A program made the translations under genes and the position numbers. A DNA stretch of 64,000 nucleotides from Fragilariopsis cylindrus CCMP1102. Lineage: Eukaryota; Bacillariophyta; Bacillariophyceae; Bacillariales; Bacillariaceae. The notes beneath the pieces were generated by a model that made no database searches, was not told the DNA's origin, and saw nothing but the letters and a program-made list of their open reading frames with translations. This document shows positions 37,504-46,913 of this stretch, in pieces (the first letter of the stretch is position 1; each line of letters opens with the position of its first letter). The stretch is from NCBI GenBank assembly GCA_900095095.1, contig FMBT01000337.1, positions 1-64,000 on the forward strand. The letters are read 5' to 3'.

Positions 37504-38242
37504 ACTAAGTTAGTTATTGTAGTCTCAAGTTGTAAACAAATCAATTTTGACAAAACAGTAAAATTCTTTTCGAAAAAAATCCTTCTACTACTAGCTGGTA
37601 TGACTTGCAGTTGATAGGTAGTTGGAATTTGTAATCAGGTCGTCTACCGTATGATTGAAACGATCCTTTCTCTTATTTTCGCTGTAGAAATTACGATTTT
37701 AAAAAATAATATTCATCGTCATCCTCGTAGAATAATGAGCGTTTTTTCGAGTTTAGTTTCCAGTTGAGCAGCTACTACAGTATGTGGGAGATCGGCGTAT
37801 GGGGGGAGAGGGGAAACAATTTTTGACTTTATTTTTGTTCAATTTTCTTGATCCTTGATGATGGGACTGAGTGACCTTCTTTGTAATATTGGTACTGTAC
37901 TACGTACGACAAGTTCAAATAGGATACGCGACAAAACGTGTACTAGAAAAGTATTGCCCAAAGTCCTCCCTTCAATCCCCAAAAGATCTTTCAAGTACCG
38001 GTAGTAAATGAATAATAATGAGGCCATAATCAATAAGGCCTCTCCGAGATTCATCGATTATTCAGTGATATACCGTAATACTGGCTAGGAACGTAATATG
38101 GCCAATTAGTATATCAGATGATTTTGCTTGACTTGTGAAAACTTTCAACTTAAGTCGATAGATGATCCCCTAACGATACATTTATGCTTAGTGAGGTCCT
38201 TCATATCACAACCCAAGTTGTTTGCTACTATAATTGTTGCAA
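37504..38242. other. Intergenic region with a doubtful small ORF
   Basis: 739 bp upstream of the fusion gene. An ATG frame at 37839-38054 (-, 71 codons) contains one hydrophobic stretch (LGEALLIMASLLFIYYRY), but codon use is not convincing and no family is recognised. I leave it as unproven. The rest is AT-rich spacer holding two divergent promoters. Confidence 0.4.
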
Positions 38243-41032
38243 ATGTTTTCCCGTTCGTTCGCATCGTCGCCCATCGGTAGTAGGCTATCTGCTGGTAAAC
38301 GACGCTCCAGATCTTGGTTTACATCCTCGTTGGCATCTACATCGAGAACTTTATCATCCTCCGCCGGTCGTGAGCAACATCGATCGCAATTCCTGGTTCC
38401 ACCGTCTCGTAAAGATCGACTATTACTGGGATGTGTTTCTTACGATCCGTCCGTAGCAACCATATGGGACGGAATGAAACAATATCTTCGATCGTCTTCG
38501 GGTGGGAACTTACCAAACTTCGATTACGCTCTATTTACGAATTATGAAACTCAAGTCGCAGCCTTGTTAGATGGTTCCATCGACGTTGCATGGAACGGAC
38601 CCGTAGCTCACGTAATGGCGGAAGATATGGCGGGAGGAGGAGGAGATGATCGTCAATATCCATTATTTGTGCGAAGCGTCGGTATGAGAGACGTCGATTG
38701 CAATTTTCGCTCCGTTGCATTAATTAGACGAGATTGTCTTCCTCCCCATGACGATATCAACATCTCTTCCTCAATATCGACCCTATTTGCGGGAAAGACG
38801 ATCGCTACGGGATCTATGGATTCACCTCAGGGACATATTGTACCAGTCGACTGGATCGAGAACAAGCATAACCTTAAGGGGGATGATGTTACTATTCTAA
38901 GTCATGACTACGACTTGGGAAAACATGGAGACACGGCTGTGGGAGAAATCATGGCCATGAAGGCTTTGATAAACGGAACAGACAACACGGACTGCACTCT
39001 CATTTCGGAAATGATGTATCTGAGAGGATTGGATGGAGCGCTTTTCGATTCGTACGGTATAGATCCTAAAGTATTGAAAGAAAACGTCGTTCTCCTCGAT
39101 GATGCCCCGCCAGTATTTGATCATTGTTCCTTCGATGCCCTTATCGGAGATCCTATAGCTAGAGCTACTAATACGTCCAAAAGTCTAGAGTTGGCGCGTC
39201 ATAACATCAAAATCGATGCCTTTTCGAACGCAGTTTTATCGATGGACATGTCCGATCCAAAACAAGAACCAATAATGAGAATGGAAGGTATCCAAAGTTC
39301 GTGGTCGAAACCCCGAGTCGATCCTGGTGGGACAGTTCGTGCGGCACTCTATCGTAGAGGATTAGCCAAAAAAGAGCCTCCCGGTATAGAGCAGAGACGG
39401 ATGATGTCATCATCCTCATCATCGGAACAGACTTCGAAATCGAAATCGGTTGCTGTAATTGGTGCTGGGATTTCAGGATTGCAAGTCATTCGAGCATTGC
39501 GGTCTAAGGGATATGACGTAACGGCGTTCGACGGAGATAAAGACGGCGTCGGTGGATTGTGGAGATCCAACTACTTATCGTATGGTTCCCAAGCTCCCAA
39601 GCAGCTATTTGAATTTCCAGATTTTCCCTTTGATGATGTACCGTTTGGTGACTTTCCCACTGGAGAACAGATTAAAAATTATATAGAAAGATACGCAGAT
39701 CATTTCGATTTACGTCGTGATGTTGTCCTCAATACGACAGTTACGTCAGCCGTCCAAAACGACGAGAATAATTCTTGGAGTATCGAAACGGTCAGTACTA
39801 CACCAGATGGAGAGAATATAACACAGACTCATCAGTTTGATAAACTTATTGTCTCCACGGGACTATATGCGAGCGATAGACCATCCTTTCCAACTTTGGT
39901 ACAAGAGGAGGTCGATAAATCAAATAACGGAGATTTCGACGGCGATATTTTACACAGTCATGAATTGCAACGTCCGGAACAAGTGGAAGGGAAGAGAGTT
40001 GTCGTTGTTGGAGGAGGCAAATCTGCGATTGACGTTGCTGTAGCATCGTCAAACGCAGGTGCCAAGAAAGTAACGATGTTATCACGGGTAGCGCATTGGC
40101 CTACGCCACGAAAGATTGCAGATATCATCCCATTCCAGTACGTTTTTCTATCGCGATTAGGACAAAATCTTGTTCTGGGATTGACAGGACCTCTTCCAGG
40201 TTGTTCTCCCTCGCACTCCAGTATTTGGCACCACACTGTCGGTAAATATATCATGCCACCGATATTTAAAATTGTCGAATTGCTGTTTGCTGCACAGTTC
40301 CGCAATGTATCTGGTCCGACCTCACCCTTTCTAAAAAAAGCTGGCGTTGTGGAAGATTTTTATGGGTATGCACACGTTTTAGACTACTCCTTCCGGGATA
40401 AAGTAGAAGCTGGAGATATTGATTGGGAGATAGGTTCAATAGAAAAGTTTGTTGATGATGGAACAGGTATCGAATTGAACGGCGGTGTTGGTGATCATCT
40501 CGAGGCCGACGTCGTCATTTGTGGAACTGGTTTCGCCAAGGATTACTCTATATTTGATAGCAAAACCAGGGAACGGCTAAATGTTGAATCGGATGGACTA
40601 TATCTTTTCAATCACACAGTCCCTCCCAATGTGGACAATTTGGCATTCGTTGGATCGGAGTTGGCAGTTATATCCAACATCTCCGGTTACGGTCTTCAGG
40701 CTGCGTGGTTGGCAAATTTTTGGTCGAATGGCAGTAGCGATTATGATAAGGCCGCCATGGAACAGGAAGTTGAGGAATTAAAACAGTGGAAGAGAAAATG
40801 GATGCCAAACACGCCATCAAGAGCTTCTCTTGTTCTCTTGCATCAGATCCATTTTTATGACCGTCTTCTCCGAGATTTAGGTGTGAATCAGAAAAGAAAG
40901 TCCAATTTTTTATCAGAATGGTTCATGCCATATCATAGTGAGGATTTCAATGGTGTATTGGCGTCATTGGACCAAAGTGGCAACAGCGACTATGAAACCA
41001 GGAAAAACGTCCCCCTAGATATCATAAAGTAG
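38243..41032 (+). CDS. Fusion of PhnD-type solute-binding domain to flavin-containing monooxygenase
   Basis: 929 aa, one uninterrupted exon; ATG 38243 (TTG codons precede it). Residues 1-50 are Arg/Ser-rich without acids, resembling a mitochondrial presequence. Residues ~57-370 form a periplasmic-binding-protein type 2 domain of the PhnD/phosphonate-binding kind: LLLGCVSYDPSVATIWDGMK, NYETQVAALLDGSIDVAWNG, then AGKTIATGSMDSPQGHIVP. After a Ser-rich linker, an FMO follows from ~residue 400: FAD site VAVIGAGISGLQ at G407, FDGDILHSHELQ (FMO signature FxGxxxHS), NADPH site VVVVGGGKSAID (~587) and CGTGFAKDY (~759, FATGY-like). Both halves look intact. Codon use is richer in C/G than flanking genes. 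The domain families are clear; I know of no described protein with this architecture and cannot give a substrate. Confidence 0.85.
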   Translation: MFSRSFASSPIGSRLSAGKRRSRSWFTSSLASTSRTLSSSAGREQHRSQFLVPPSRKDRLLLGCVSYDPSVATIWDGMKQYLRSSSGGNLPNFDYALFTNYETQVAALLDGSIDVAWNGPVAHVMAEDMAGGGGDDRQYPLFVRSVGMRDVDCNFRSVALIRRDCLPPHDDINISSSISTLFAGKTIATGSMDSPQGHIVPVDWIENKHNLKGDDVTILSHDYDLGKHGDTAVGEIMAMKALINGTDNTDCTLISEMMYLRGLDGALFDSYGIDPKVLKENVVLLDDAPPVFDHCSFDALIGDPIARATNTSKSLELARHNIKIDAFSNAVLSMDMSDPKQEPIMRMEGIQSSWSKPRVDPGGTVRAALYRRGLAKKEPPGIEQRRMMSSSSSSEQTSKSKSVAVIGAGISGLQVIRALRSKGYDVTAFDGDKDGVGGLWRSNYLSYGSQAPKQLFEFPDFPFDDVPFGDFPTGEQIKNYIERYADHFDLRRDVVLNTTVTSAVQNDENNSWSIETVSTTPDGENITQTHQFDKLIVSTGLYASDRPSFPTLVQEEVDKSNNGDFDGDILHSHELQRPEQVEGKRVVVVGGGKSAIDVAVASSNAGAKKVTMLSRVAHWPTPRKIADIIPFQYVFLSRLGQNLVLGLTGPLPGCSPSHSSIWHHTVGKYIMPPIFKIVELLFAAQFRNVSGPTSPFLKKAGVVEDFYGYAHVLDYSFRDKVEAGDIDWEIGSIEKFVDDGTGIELNGGVGDHLEADVVICGTGFAKDYSIFDSKTRERLNVESDGLYLFNHTVPPNVDNLAFVGSELAVISNISGYGLQAAWLANFWSNGSSDYDKAAMEQEVEELKQWKRKWMPNTPSRASLVLLHQIHFYDRLLRDLGVNQKRKSNFLSEWFMPYHSEDFNGVLASLDQSGNSDYETRKNVPLDIIK

Positions 41033-41360
41033 CACCATTTAACTTGCTTTTACTTGTTCCATTTAATTTGTTTGTCAACAAAAGAACCTAATTTGTAGAC
41101 AGAAGTGTCCGTTTAAGGAAATGGTTAATGTGAGCTGGTGTCTGGAATGCATCTTTATTTATATATCATAATGTTTTGGGACTTTTTAGATGTCAGAATT
41201 GGAGTTTCAATAACACTATGCTAGTGTGTGTTCTAGCTAGAGCAGAGCTTGCAACACTCTGCAAGACTGTACAAGAGATTATTGATAAGTTACTTGAAGT
41301 AGTAATAAGCAATAGTTAGTCGAGTTTAAGTTGTTTATTATTTAAAATTACGAGATGAGG
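41033..41360. other. Intergenic region 3' of the fusion gene
   Basis: 328 bp without coding signal. It leads directly into the 177-bp tandem array. Confidence 0.5.
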
Positions 41361-41891
41361 AAACTATGTAAATGCACGCATTTGTATAGCACTATACTTC
41401 AAAGCATAGTGATGTGAATTCTTTTGTCACTCTCTTTCTTTCTCTCTCTCTCTCTCTCTCTTAACTTATATTATAATAATATTATTATTTTCACATTATT
41501 TATCTTCTATTTTTAATGATCTGTCCGTCTATACGTAAAACTATGTAAATGCACGCATTTGTATAGCACTATACTTCAAAGCATAGTGATGTGAATTCTT
41601 TTGTCACTCTCTTTCTTTCTCTCTCTCTCTCTCTCTCTTAACTTATATTATAATAATATTATTATTTTCACATTATTTATCTTCTATTTTTAATGATCTG
41701 TCCGTCTATACGTAAAACTATGTAAATGCACGCATTTGTATAGCACTATACTTCAAAGCATAGTGATGTGAATTCTTTTGTCACTCTCTTTCTTTCTCTC
41801 TCTCTCTCTCTCTCTTAACTTATATTATAATAATATTATTATTTTCACATTATTTATCTTCTATTTTTAATGATCTGTCCGTCTATACGTA
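41361..41891 (+). repeat. Three perfect tandem copies of a 177-bp unit
   Basis: Units start at 41361, 41538 and 41715, each beginning AAACTATGTAAATGCACGC and ending CGTCTATACGTA. I compared the three copies base by base and saw no difference. The array ends with AAACT of a fourth unit. Each unit carries a CTTTCTTT(CT)n tract and a TATTATAATAATATTATTAT stretch. Perfect identity means recent amplification or active homogenisation, and the true copy number may be collapsed in assembly. Confidence 0.97.
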
Positions 41892-42243
41892 AAACTAAAT
41901 TAAACACTCGTGCTTTTGTGCGTGAATTGCCTGACGTGCAACTGCTACAAGGTGTACTACAATTTGGCGAAGTTGTGAGGTACAATTTTTTACAAGAGTA
42001 AGTTAGTGCGTGGTGCGTGTTTGAATTTTCAATTTATTGAGATAATATTATGTACACTAAACAGCACATCATCAACGAAGAGAGAGGATGTGAAACGTGA
42101 AACGTGAAACAACAAACAACATAAAAAACAAATGCACCGACGCCCATGGACAACAAGAACAACAAAAACAACAACAAGAGAGAGAGAGAGAATCCATAGG
42201 ACTTTCTGACTATCTATATTTACTTAATACAAATACATTTATC
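41892..42243. other. Upstream region of the JmjC gene
   Basis: 352 bp between the tandem repeat and ATG 42244. It includes (GAAAC)-like and (CAA)/(GA) runs near 42090-42190 that are probably 5' leader. The repeat array therefore sits within about 350 bp of this start codon. Confidence 0.4.
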
Positions 42244-44218
42244 ATGCCAGGAACAACTGGTGGTCGTGAAAAACGGCTTGAATTGGAAGGACAAGCTTTC
42301 TGCGATACGAAATCCTTCTATCCACTTCTTGCAAAACATTTCCAACCATCATTGGAGGAGATTCAATCAACAACATTCTCGGATTATATTCGATATTCAG
42401 TATTAAGAAAATCTCAAGAGGGATACGATGACGAAGAAGAAGACGAAGTGAGCGAAAGGACAAGTAGTTGTAGCAGACAAAGCAACTATTGTGCCGGTAA
42501 ACCCAAGATCGGTTATGATTATGGTAAGTAATTTCAATCTCGCTCTGCTTTTTTCTTCTCCTCCCTTTTGATCTTTACCATTTCGATTTGACGCTTATTT
42601 CTATATCTGCAACTTCAAACTAAACAACACACGCACACACACACACACACACAATTAAGGACTGGCTAAGATAACATTACCAGAAGGATTTTCGACCCGT
42701 ATGGGTATAGCAAACGATCAAACTGGGAGGGGAGCGGACTGGCAGTCGGGAACACTGTTGGGGGATATGATACTTCCATCTCCGATGACACAGATCGTTC
42801 GGGGACTTGGAGGGATATATGAATACATTTTTATGGATAACAAACCAACAACCGTTGCTGAATTCAGGGAGAAGGCAGACAAGTACATAGAATCGCAATT
42901 GGGAAAGAAAATAATGAATGAAAAGTCCATTGATATATTGGAAAGGAAGTTTTGGAAAAGACTTGGTCCGACCATGGAATCCTCAATGTATGGAGCAGAT
43001 ATGGATGGAACATTGTTTAGTAAGGATGATAATGCTGATTTTGACTGGAATTTATCAAAGCTTCAGTCTTGTCTACAACTACTTCTCATGGACCAAGATG
43101 ATACCGATAGTAAGAAAGGTTGGGGTGGGATACCCGGTGTGACGACACCATATCTGTATTTTGGAATGTGGGCATCCGTATTTTGTGCTCATACAGAAGA
43201 TATGAATCTACTTTCGATCAATTACTTGCATGCGGGAGCACCGAAAATTTGGTACGCTATTGCGGCTGGTGAAGATTCGAGACGGTTTGAACATCTGATG
43301 GAATCCAACTATCATCACGCCAAGAAGGATTGTCCAGAATATCTACGTCACAAGCGGTCACTAGTATCACCATCGATATTGAAAAAGGCAGGAATTCCTT
43401 TCACAAGGACTGTACAGTATCCAGGGGATGCCATTGTAACATTCCCGGGAAGCTACCATTCGGGATTTAACACTGGTTTTAATGTTGCAGAGGCGACGAA
43501 CTTTGCAGTACCTGAATGGATCCCCTATGGAAGACGTGCTAGTGTTTGTAATTGTAGGCCAGATTCGGTACGACTAAATGTTGATAGATTAGAAACGCTC
43601 CTACTACAATATGAAAAGGAGGTACCTCAAAAAAAGAGAGTATTGTGGAAAGATTGGGTGGCGAATGTCAAGAAGAAACGGCATCAAGAGAAGATGTCAA
43701 ATGCGACGTATGGGAGCAGTCCAACAAAGAAAACAAAAATGACCGAGAATACAGTAAGTACTTCAAAGCCCAAAGACTTTTGGGTTGAAGTCATGCAACC
43801 ATTATTAAAGAAATCGACCAAAAAATCAAAATCAAAAAAATCTCGCAAAAAGCCTGAAATGGAAGAAGAGATCTGGCATTTAGCAAAGCATACTGGTAGG
43901 AAACCCTTCCGTCCATCAGACAGAGTATTGTGTATAATCCCTGCTGTTGTTGACACAAGCAGTAGTGGAAACGACAATGGTAACAACAAGTCGAAAAATA
44001 ATGAAGATAGTGAAGAATGCTTCGCTGGGTATGTTATTGACGAACAAAATGATCATGTTCGTGTACGACTGGATGGGATGGGGAAAAAGGATGAAATATG
44101 GATGGATACAAATAACTCGAAAATATTTGTAGATGGTGGTAGATGGGAAGAGAAAGAAAAAGATTTCAAAATGCCAACACTACATTATTGGAAAGAGGAA
44201 GATTTTTCGGAGAGATGA
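42244..44218 (+). CDS. JmjN/JmjC-domain histone demethylase (KDM4-like)
   Basis: join(42244..42523, 42660..44218), 612 aa; donor GTAAGT, acceptor ATTAAG, phase kept. ATG 42244 is preferred over an upstream GTG frame. The N-terminus has a JmjN-like block (HFQPSLEEI ... FSDYIRY, then GLAKITLPEGF). The JmjC domain contains TTPYLYFGMWASVFCAHTED, where HTED supplies the iron-binding His and Glu, NYLHAGAPKIWYAI, and PGSYHSGFNTGFNVAEATNF with the distal His. This is the arrangement of the KDM4 (JMJD2) class, which removes methyl groups from histone H3 lysines using 2-oxoglutarate. The C-terminus is Lys-rich (STKKSKSKKSRKKPE) with a final Tudor-like stretch (DRVLCIIPAVV, GYVIDEQNDHVRVRLDGM). Nuclear. 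Active-site residues are complete. Confidence 0.88.
42622..42653 (+). repeat. (CA)n microsatellite in the JmjC intron
   Basis: Dinucleotide run ending just before the acceptor of the single intron of the JmjC gene, where it stands in place of a polypyrimidine tract. Confidence 0.85.
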
Positions 44219-44434
44219 TTTGTAACTGCATGCATCATGGTTTTTGCTTGCTTTCAAAACGAAAGAGGAATAGTTTTCTTTTTTTTGTAGCATAAATCTA
44301 TTCACAGCCAGTGCTTTGCTATTAGCTAGTAGACACAACACGTTTAACAAAATGAAATAAATTAAGTGTACGTATTTAAAAAACGTTAACTGCAACACTC
44401 AATTCTGAAAATTCCCAATATTACCTTGTACTAA

Positions 44435-45797
44435 CTAGTACGAATCGAGCCCAAAAGCTGATTCTATATCTCGATCTTCGTCGTAGTCATCATCATCATC
44501 ATCATCATCGTCGTCGTCATCGTCGTCATCATCGTCGTCATCATCATCATTTTCGTCATCTTGAGCTACTTCTTGGTTAGCAGCAAATTCTGCCCAACTC
44601 GCGAGTTCGTCATCATCTCTTTGATTATTATTATCATCTGATGATACATCATTCTTCTTAGCAGCATCCATTTTTTTCTGAGCAGCAACCATTTCTAATT
44701 CTTTCCGTGCATCTTCTTTCACGTCATCAGTAAAATCAAGTGATAGCCTACGTTTTTCAATCGATTCGACCATTAATCTCACCTTTGCACCTTTTTCTAA
44801 TCCACTATTTATTAATCCGTTTTCTTTATTAATACATTTATTCATTAGTTTAGCAACCTTTGTGATATGCAATAGTCCACGACGGTTTGCACCAATATCA
44901 ATAATAGCACCATACGGATATAACTTAACAACCTCACCGGTCACAACCTGTCCATTTTTAAGTGACGTTACAGATATTTTAGGGTTCATAGATGTATACT
45001 TTTTAACATCCTCAAGTGTTGCACATACCTCGAATCTACCACATTCTTTTTGGATCCTTGATACGTATAATGTTATGTTATTCTTTTTACGAAATCGTGC
45101 TGTACGTTTCCTTGATACTGATATCTTTTCACGACTTAATCGTAACATACCATTACATATTGACCAATTTCCACTTTTTGGATTGATCCGTCCGACTTTG
45201 TTTTTGTTTTTGGAAAGGAACGAGTGTGAGAGACACGATTCTGCAAAATTTCGGTTCTAGGGAACAGCTTTCCTTTTCATGTATTTTCTTACCTCCACAT
45301 TCAAAATATAATTTTGGCCCGGTAGTACCAGTTAATAAATCTTCCACTAAGTAACAACCTGATAATTCTTGTCCAACCTTTAATTCTTCTAATAGCTTTC
45401 GTTCTTGCCACCATTTAGTATTACTTCTGGATGGTTTCCAAAAACATTTCTTCGGAGATGATTCTTCATCGTTGTTGTTGTTATTATTATTATCGATGGC
45501 GAGTAGTTTCTTTGTGACTTCTTCTTCTGTATCTCTAGTAGTGGACAGTAGCTGTAACGTCTTTTTTTCGGTTAGTATTGAACTGTGAAAGAAAAAGTTA
45601 TCATTCGTCCTCCTCTGTCTTGTTGTTATTGTTGTTGTTGTTGATGAGGTAGTAGATTTCGATTTCGATTTCGATGAAATAACGTTAGTTGGTGGAGGAA
45701 TAATAAAGCATGTACAACATGAAACAAATAACGTTAATTGTAGCAATATTAGTATGCAACAACGTTGTTTCGGACTATTATGATTCCATTCTACCAT
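44435..45797 (-). CDS. Plastid S1-domain RNA-binding protein with long poly-Asp tail
   Basis: complement(join(44435..45195, 45293..45797)), 421 aa; donor GTAAGA, acceptor ACAAAG, phase kept across FECG/VGRINPKSGNW. I chose ATG 45797 because it places the signal peptide (CCILILLQLTLFVSCCTC/FIIPP) at the N-terminus with an ASAFAP-type plastid motif; an in-frame ATG at 45893 would add 32 residues. The middle has WWQERKLLEELKVGQEL, then ICNGMLRLSREKI. An S1 RNA-binding domain at ~residues 245-330 contains NGQVVTGEVVKLYPYGAIID, IGANRRGLLHITK and GAKVRLMVESIEK. The C-terminus ends in about 20 consecutive Asp. Likely a plastid translation or RNA-processing factor; not ribosomal bS1 itself, which has more S1 repeats. 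Confidence 0.78.
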
Positions 45798-46913
45798 CTT
45801 TGCTTCTTTGGTTTGTGGTTCCTTTTTCTCCTTCGACGACGATACAATGGTAGAGTTCAAATTGGTACGAGCGACGAGTAGTACTGAAAACATGAAAACC
45901 AATCAATTGTCAGCCATCAGCCATCAGTAGTACTATTAGGTACTGTACAGGACTCGACTCAGAGTGCCGTAAGTCGTAAGTAGCAATCATGAATATCTAG
46001 TACTATTAAAAAGGTAGGTATTGTACTGAAATAGTACCAAAAACATTAGTGCGCACTCACGCAGGCATCGCCTAACGCGACCAACATTCCACGAGATTTT
46101 AAAATTTTGTCTACTAGAGTACAGTACAAAACTAATGCGTTTATTTATTTCATCTACAATTATTGTAACTTATGTGTATGGATGTGAAGGCTAACATTAT
46201 ACAAATATTTAGTACACATAACACAAGAATACAAGAAATACACAAGTTGTTGAAACTAACATCGAATTATTCATTTCGATAGCAAGTGATAACCGAATCT
46301 CCATATCAAACTGAATGAACTCATTTGAATTTTGCGATTGATAAGGTAGAAATCGCATTCAAAATTCATACAAGGATACGTGCTAAACTGAGAAACTACT
46401 AATTATAGAGAGAAAGTTCGCCTACTATCACGTAAGTTTTATGTCGATTCTTCATTTGCGTTGTGTGATCACTGTGCTAAAGTGAAAGGTTTTCTATAAC
46501 TTTTAAAATTAGTTAGAGACTGTTGTGGTAATAACGGGAGTGTATCATTTATTGAAGTATTTTGGTTCCGTTTTTTGTTTGCACGGTATGTAGCTGTAGC
46601 CAAAAATATCTAGTACAAAATACGAGGATTTACTACAACCGAGGCTCGAGTCGGTAAAATGTTCATTTTTAGTTTGACTAGTGGAATGTTAAATCTATAG
46701 TGGAAAGAGACAGAAGAAATATATCTAGCTGTATATTTTCATACTTTATATATATATATATATATATTATTATTATTACTATAATAGTATAATATATATG
46801 TATAGTATATATAGTATATGAAAATATTCATGCATATATTTTTAATGACTGGCAAACAAACATGCGTCTAACCATTTATCTTTTGCATATTCACAGGAGT
46901 ATATCCTAAGAAA
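45798..46913. promoter_or_regulatory. Long shared upstream region with (TA)n and a possible 5'UTR intron
   Basis: 1.1 kb between the S1 gene (-) and the large unknown gene (+). A (TA)n run lies at 46747-46768 and a related AT-rich stretch to 46820. A good acceptor (GCATATTCACAG) at about 46885-46896, 18 bases before ATG 46914, suggests a spliced 5'UTR; the donor cannot be fixed. Confidence 0.4.

Noticed and set aside
37839-38054. 71-codon ORF on the minus strand
   Set aside because: One hydrophobic stretch but no recognisable family, no coding bias and no neighbour evidence; reported only as part of the spacer.
41361-41891. CRISPR array
   Set aside because: Units are 177 bp, directly adjacent and without spacers, in a eukaryotic genome.
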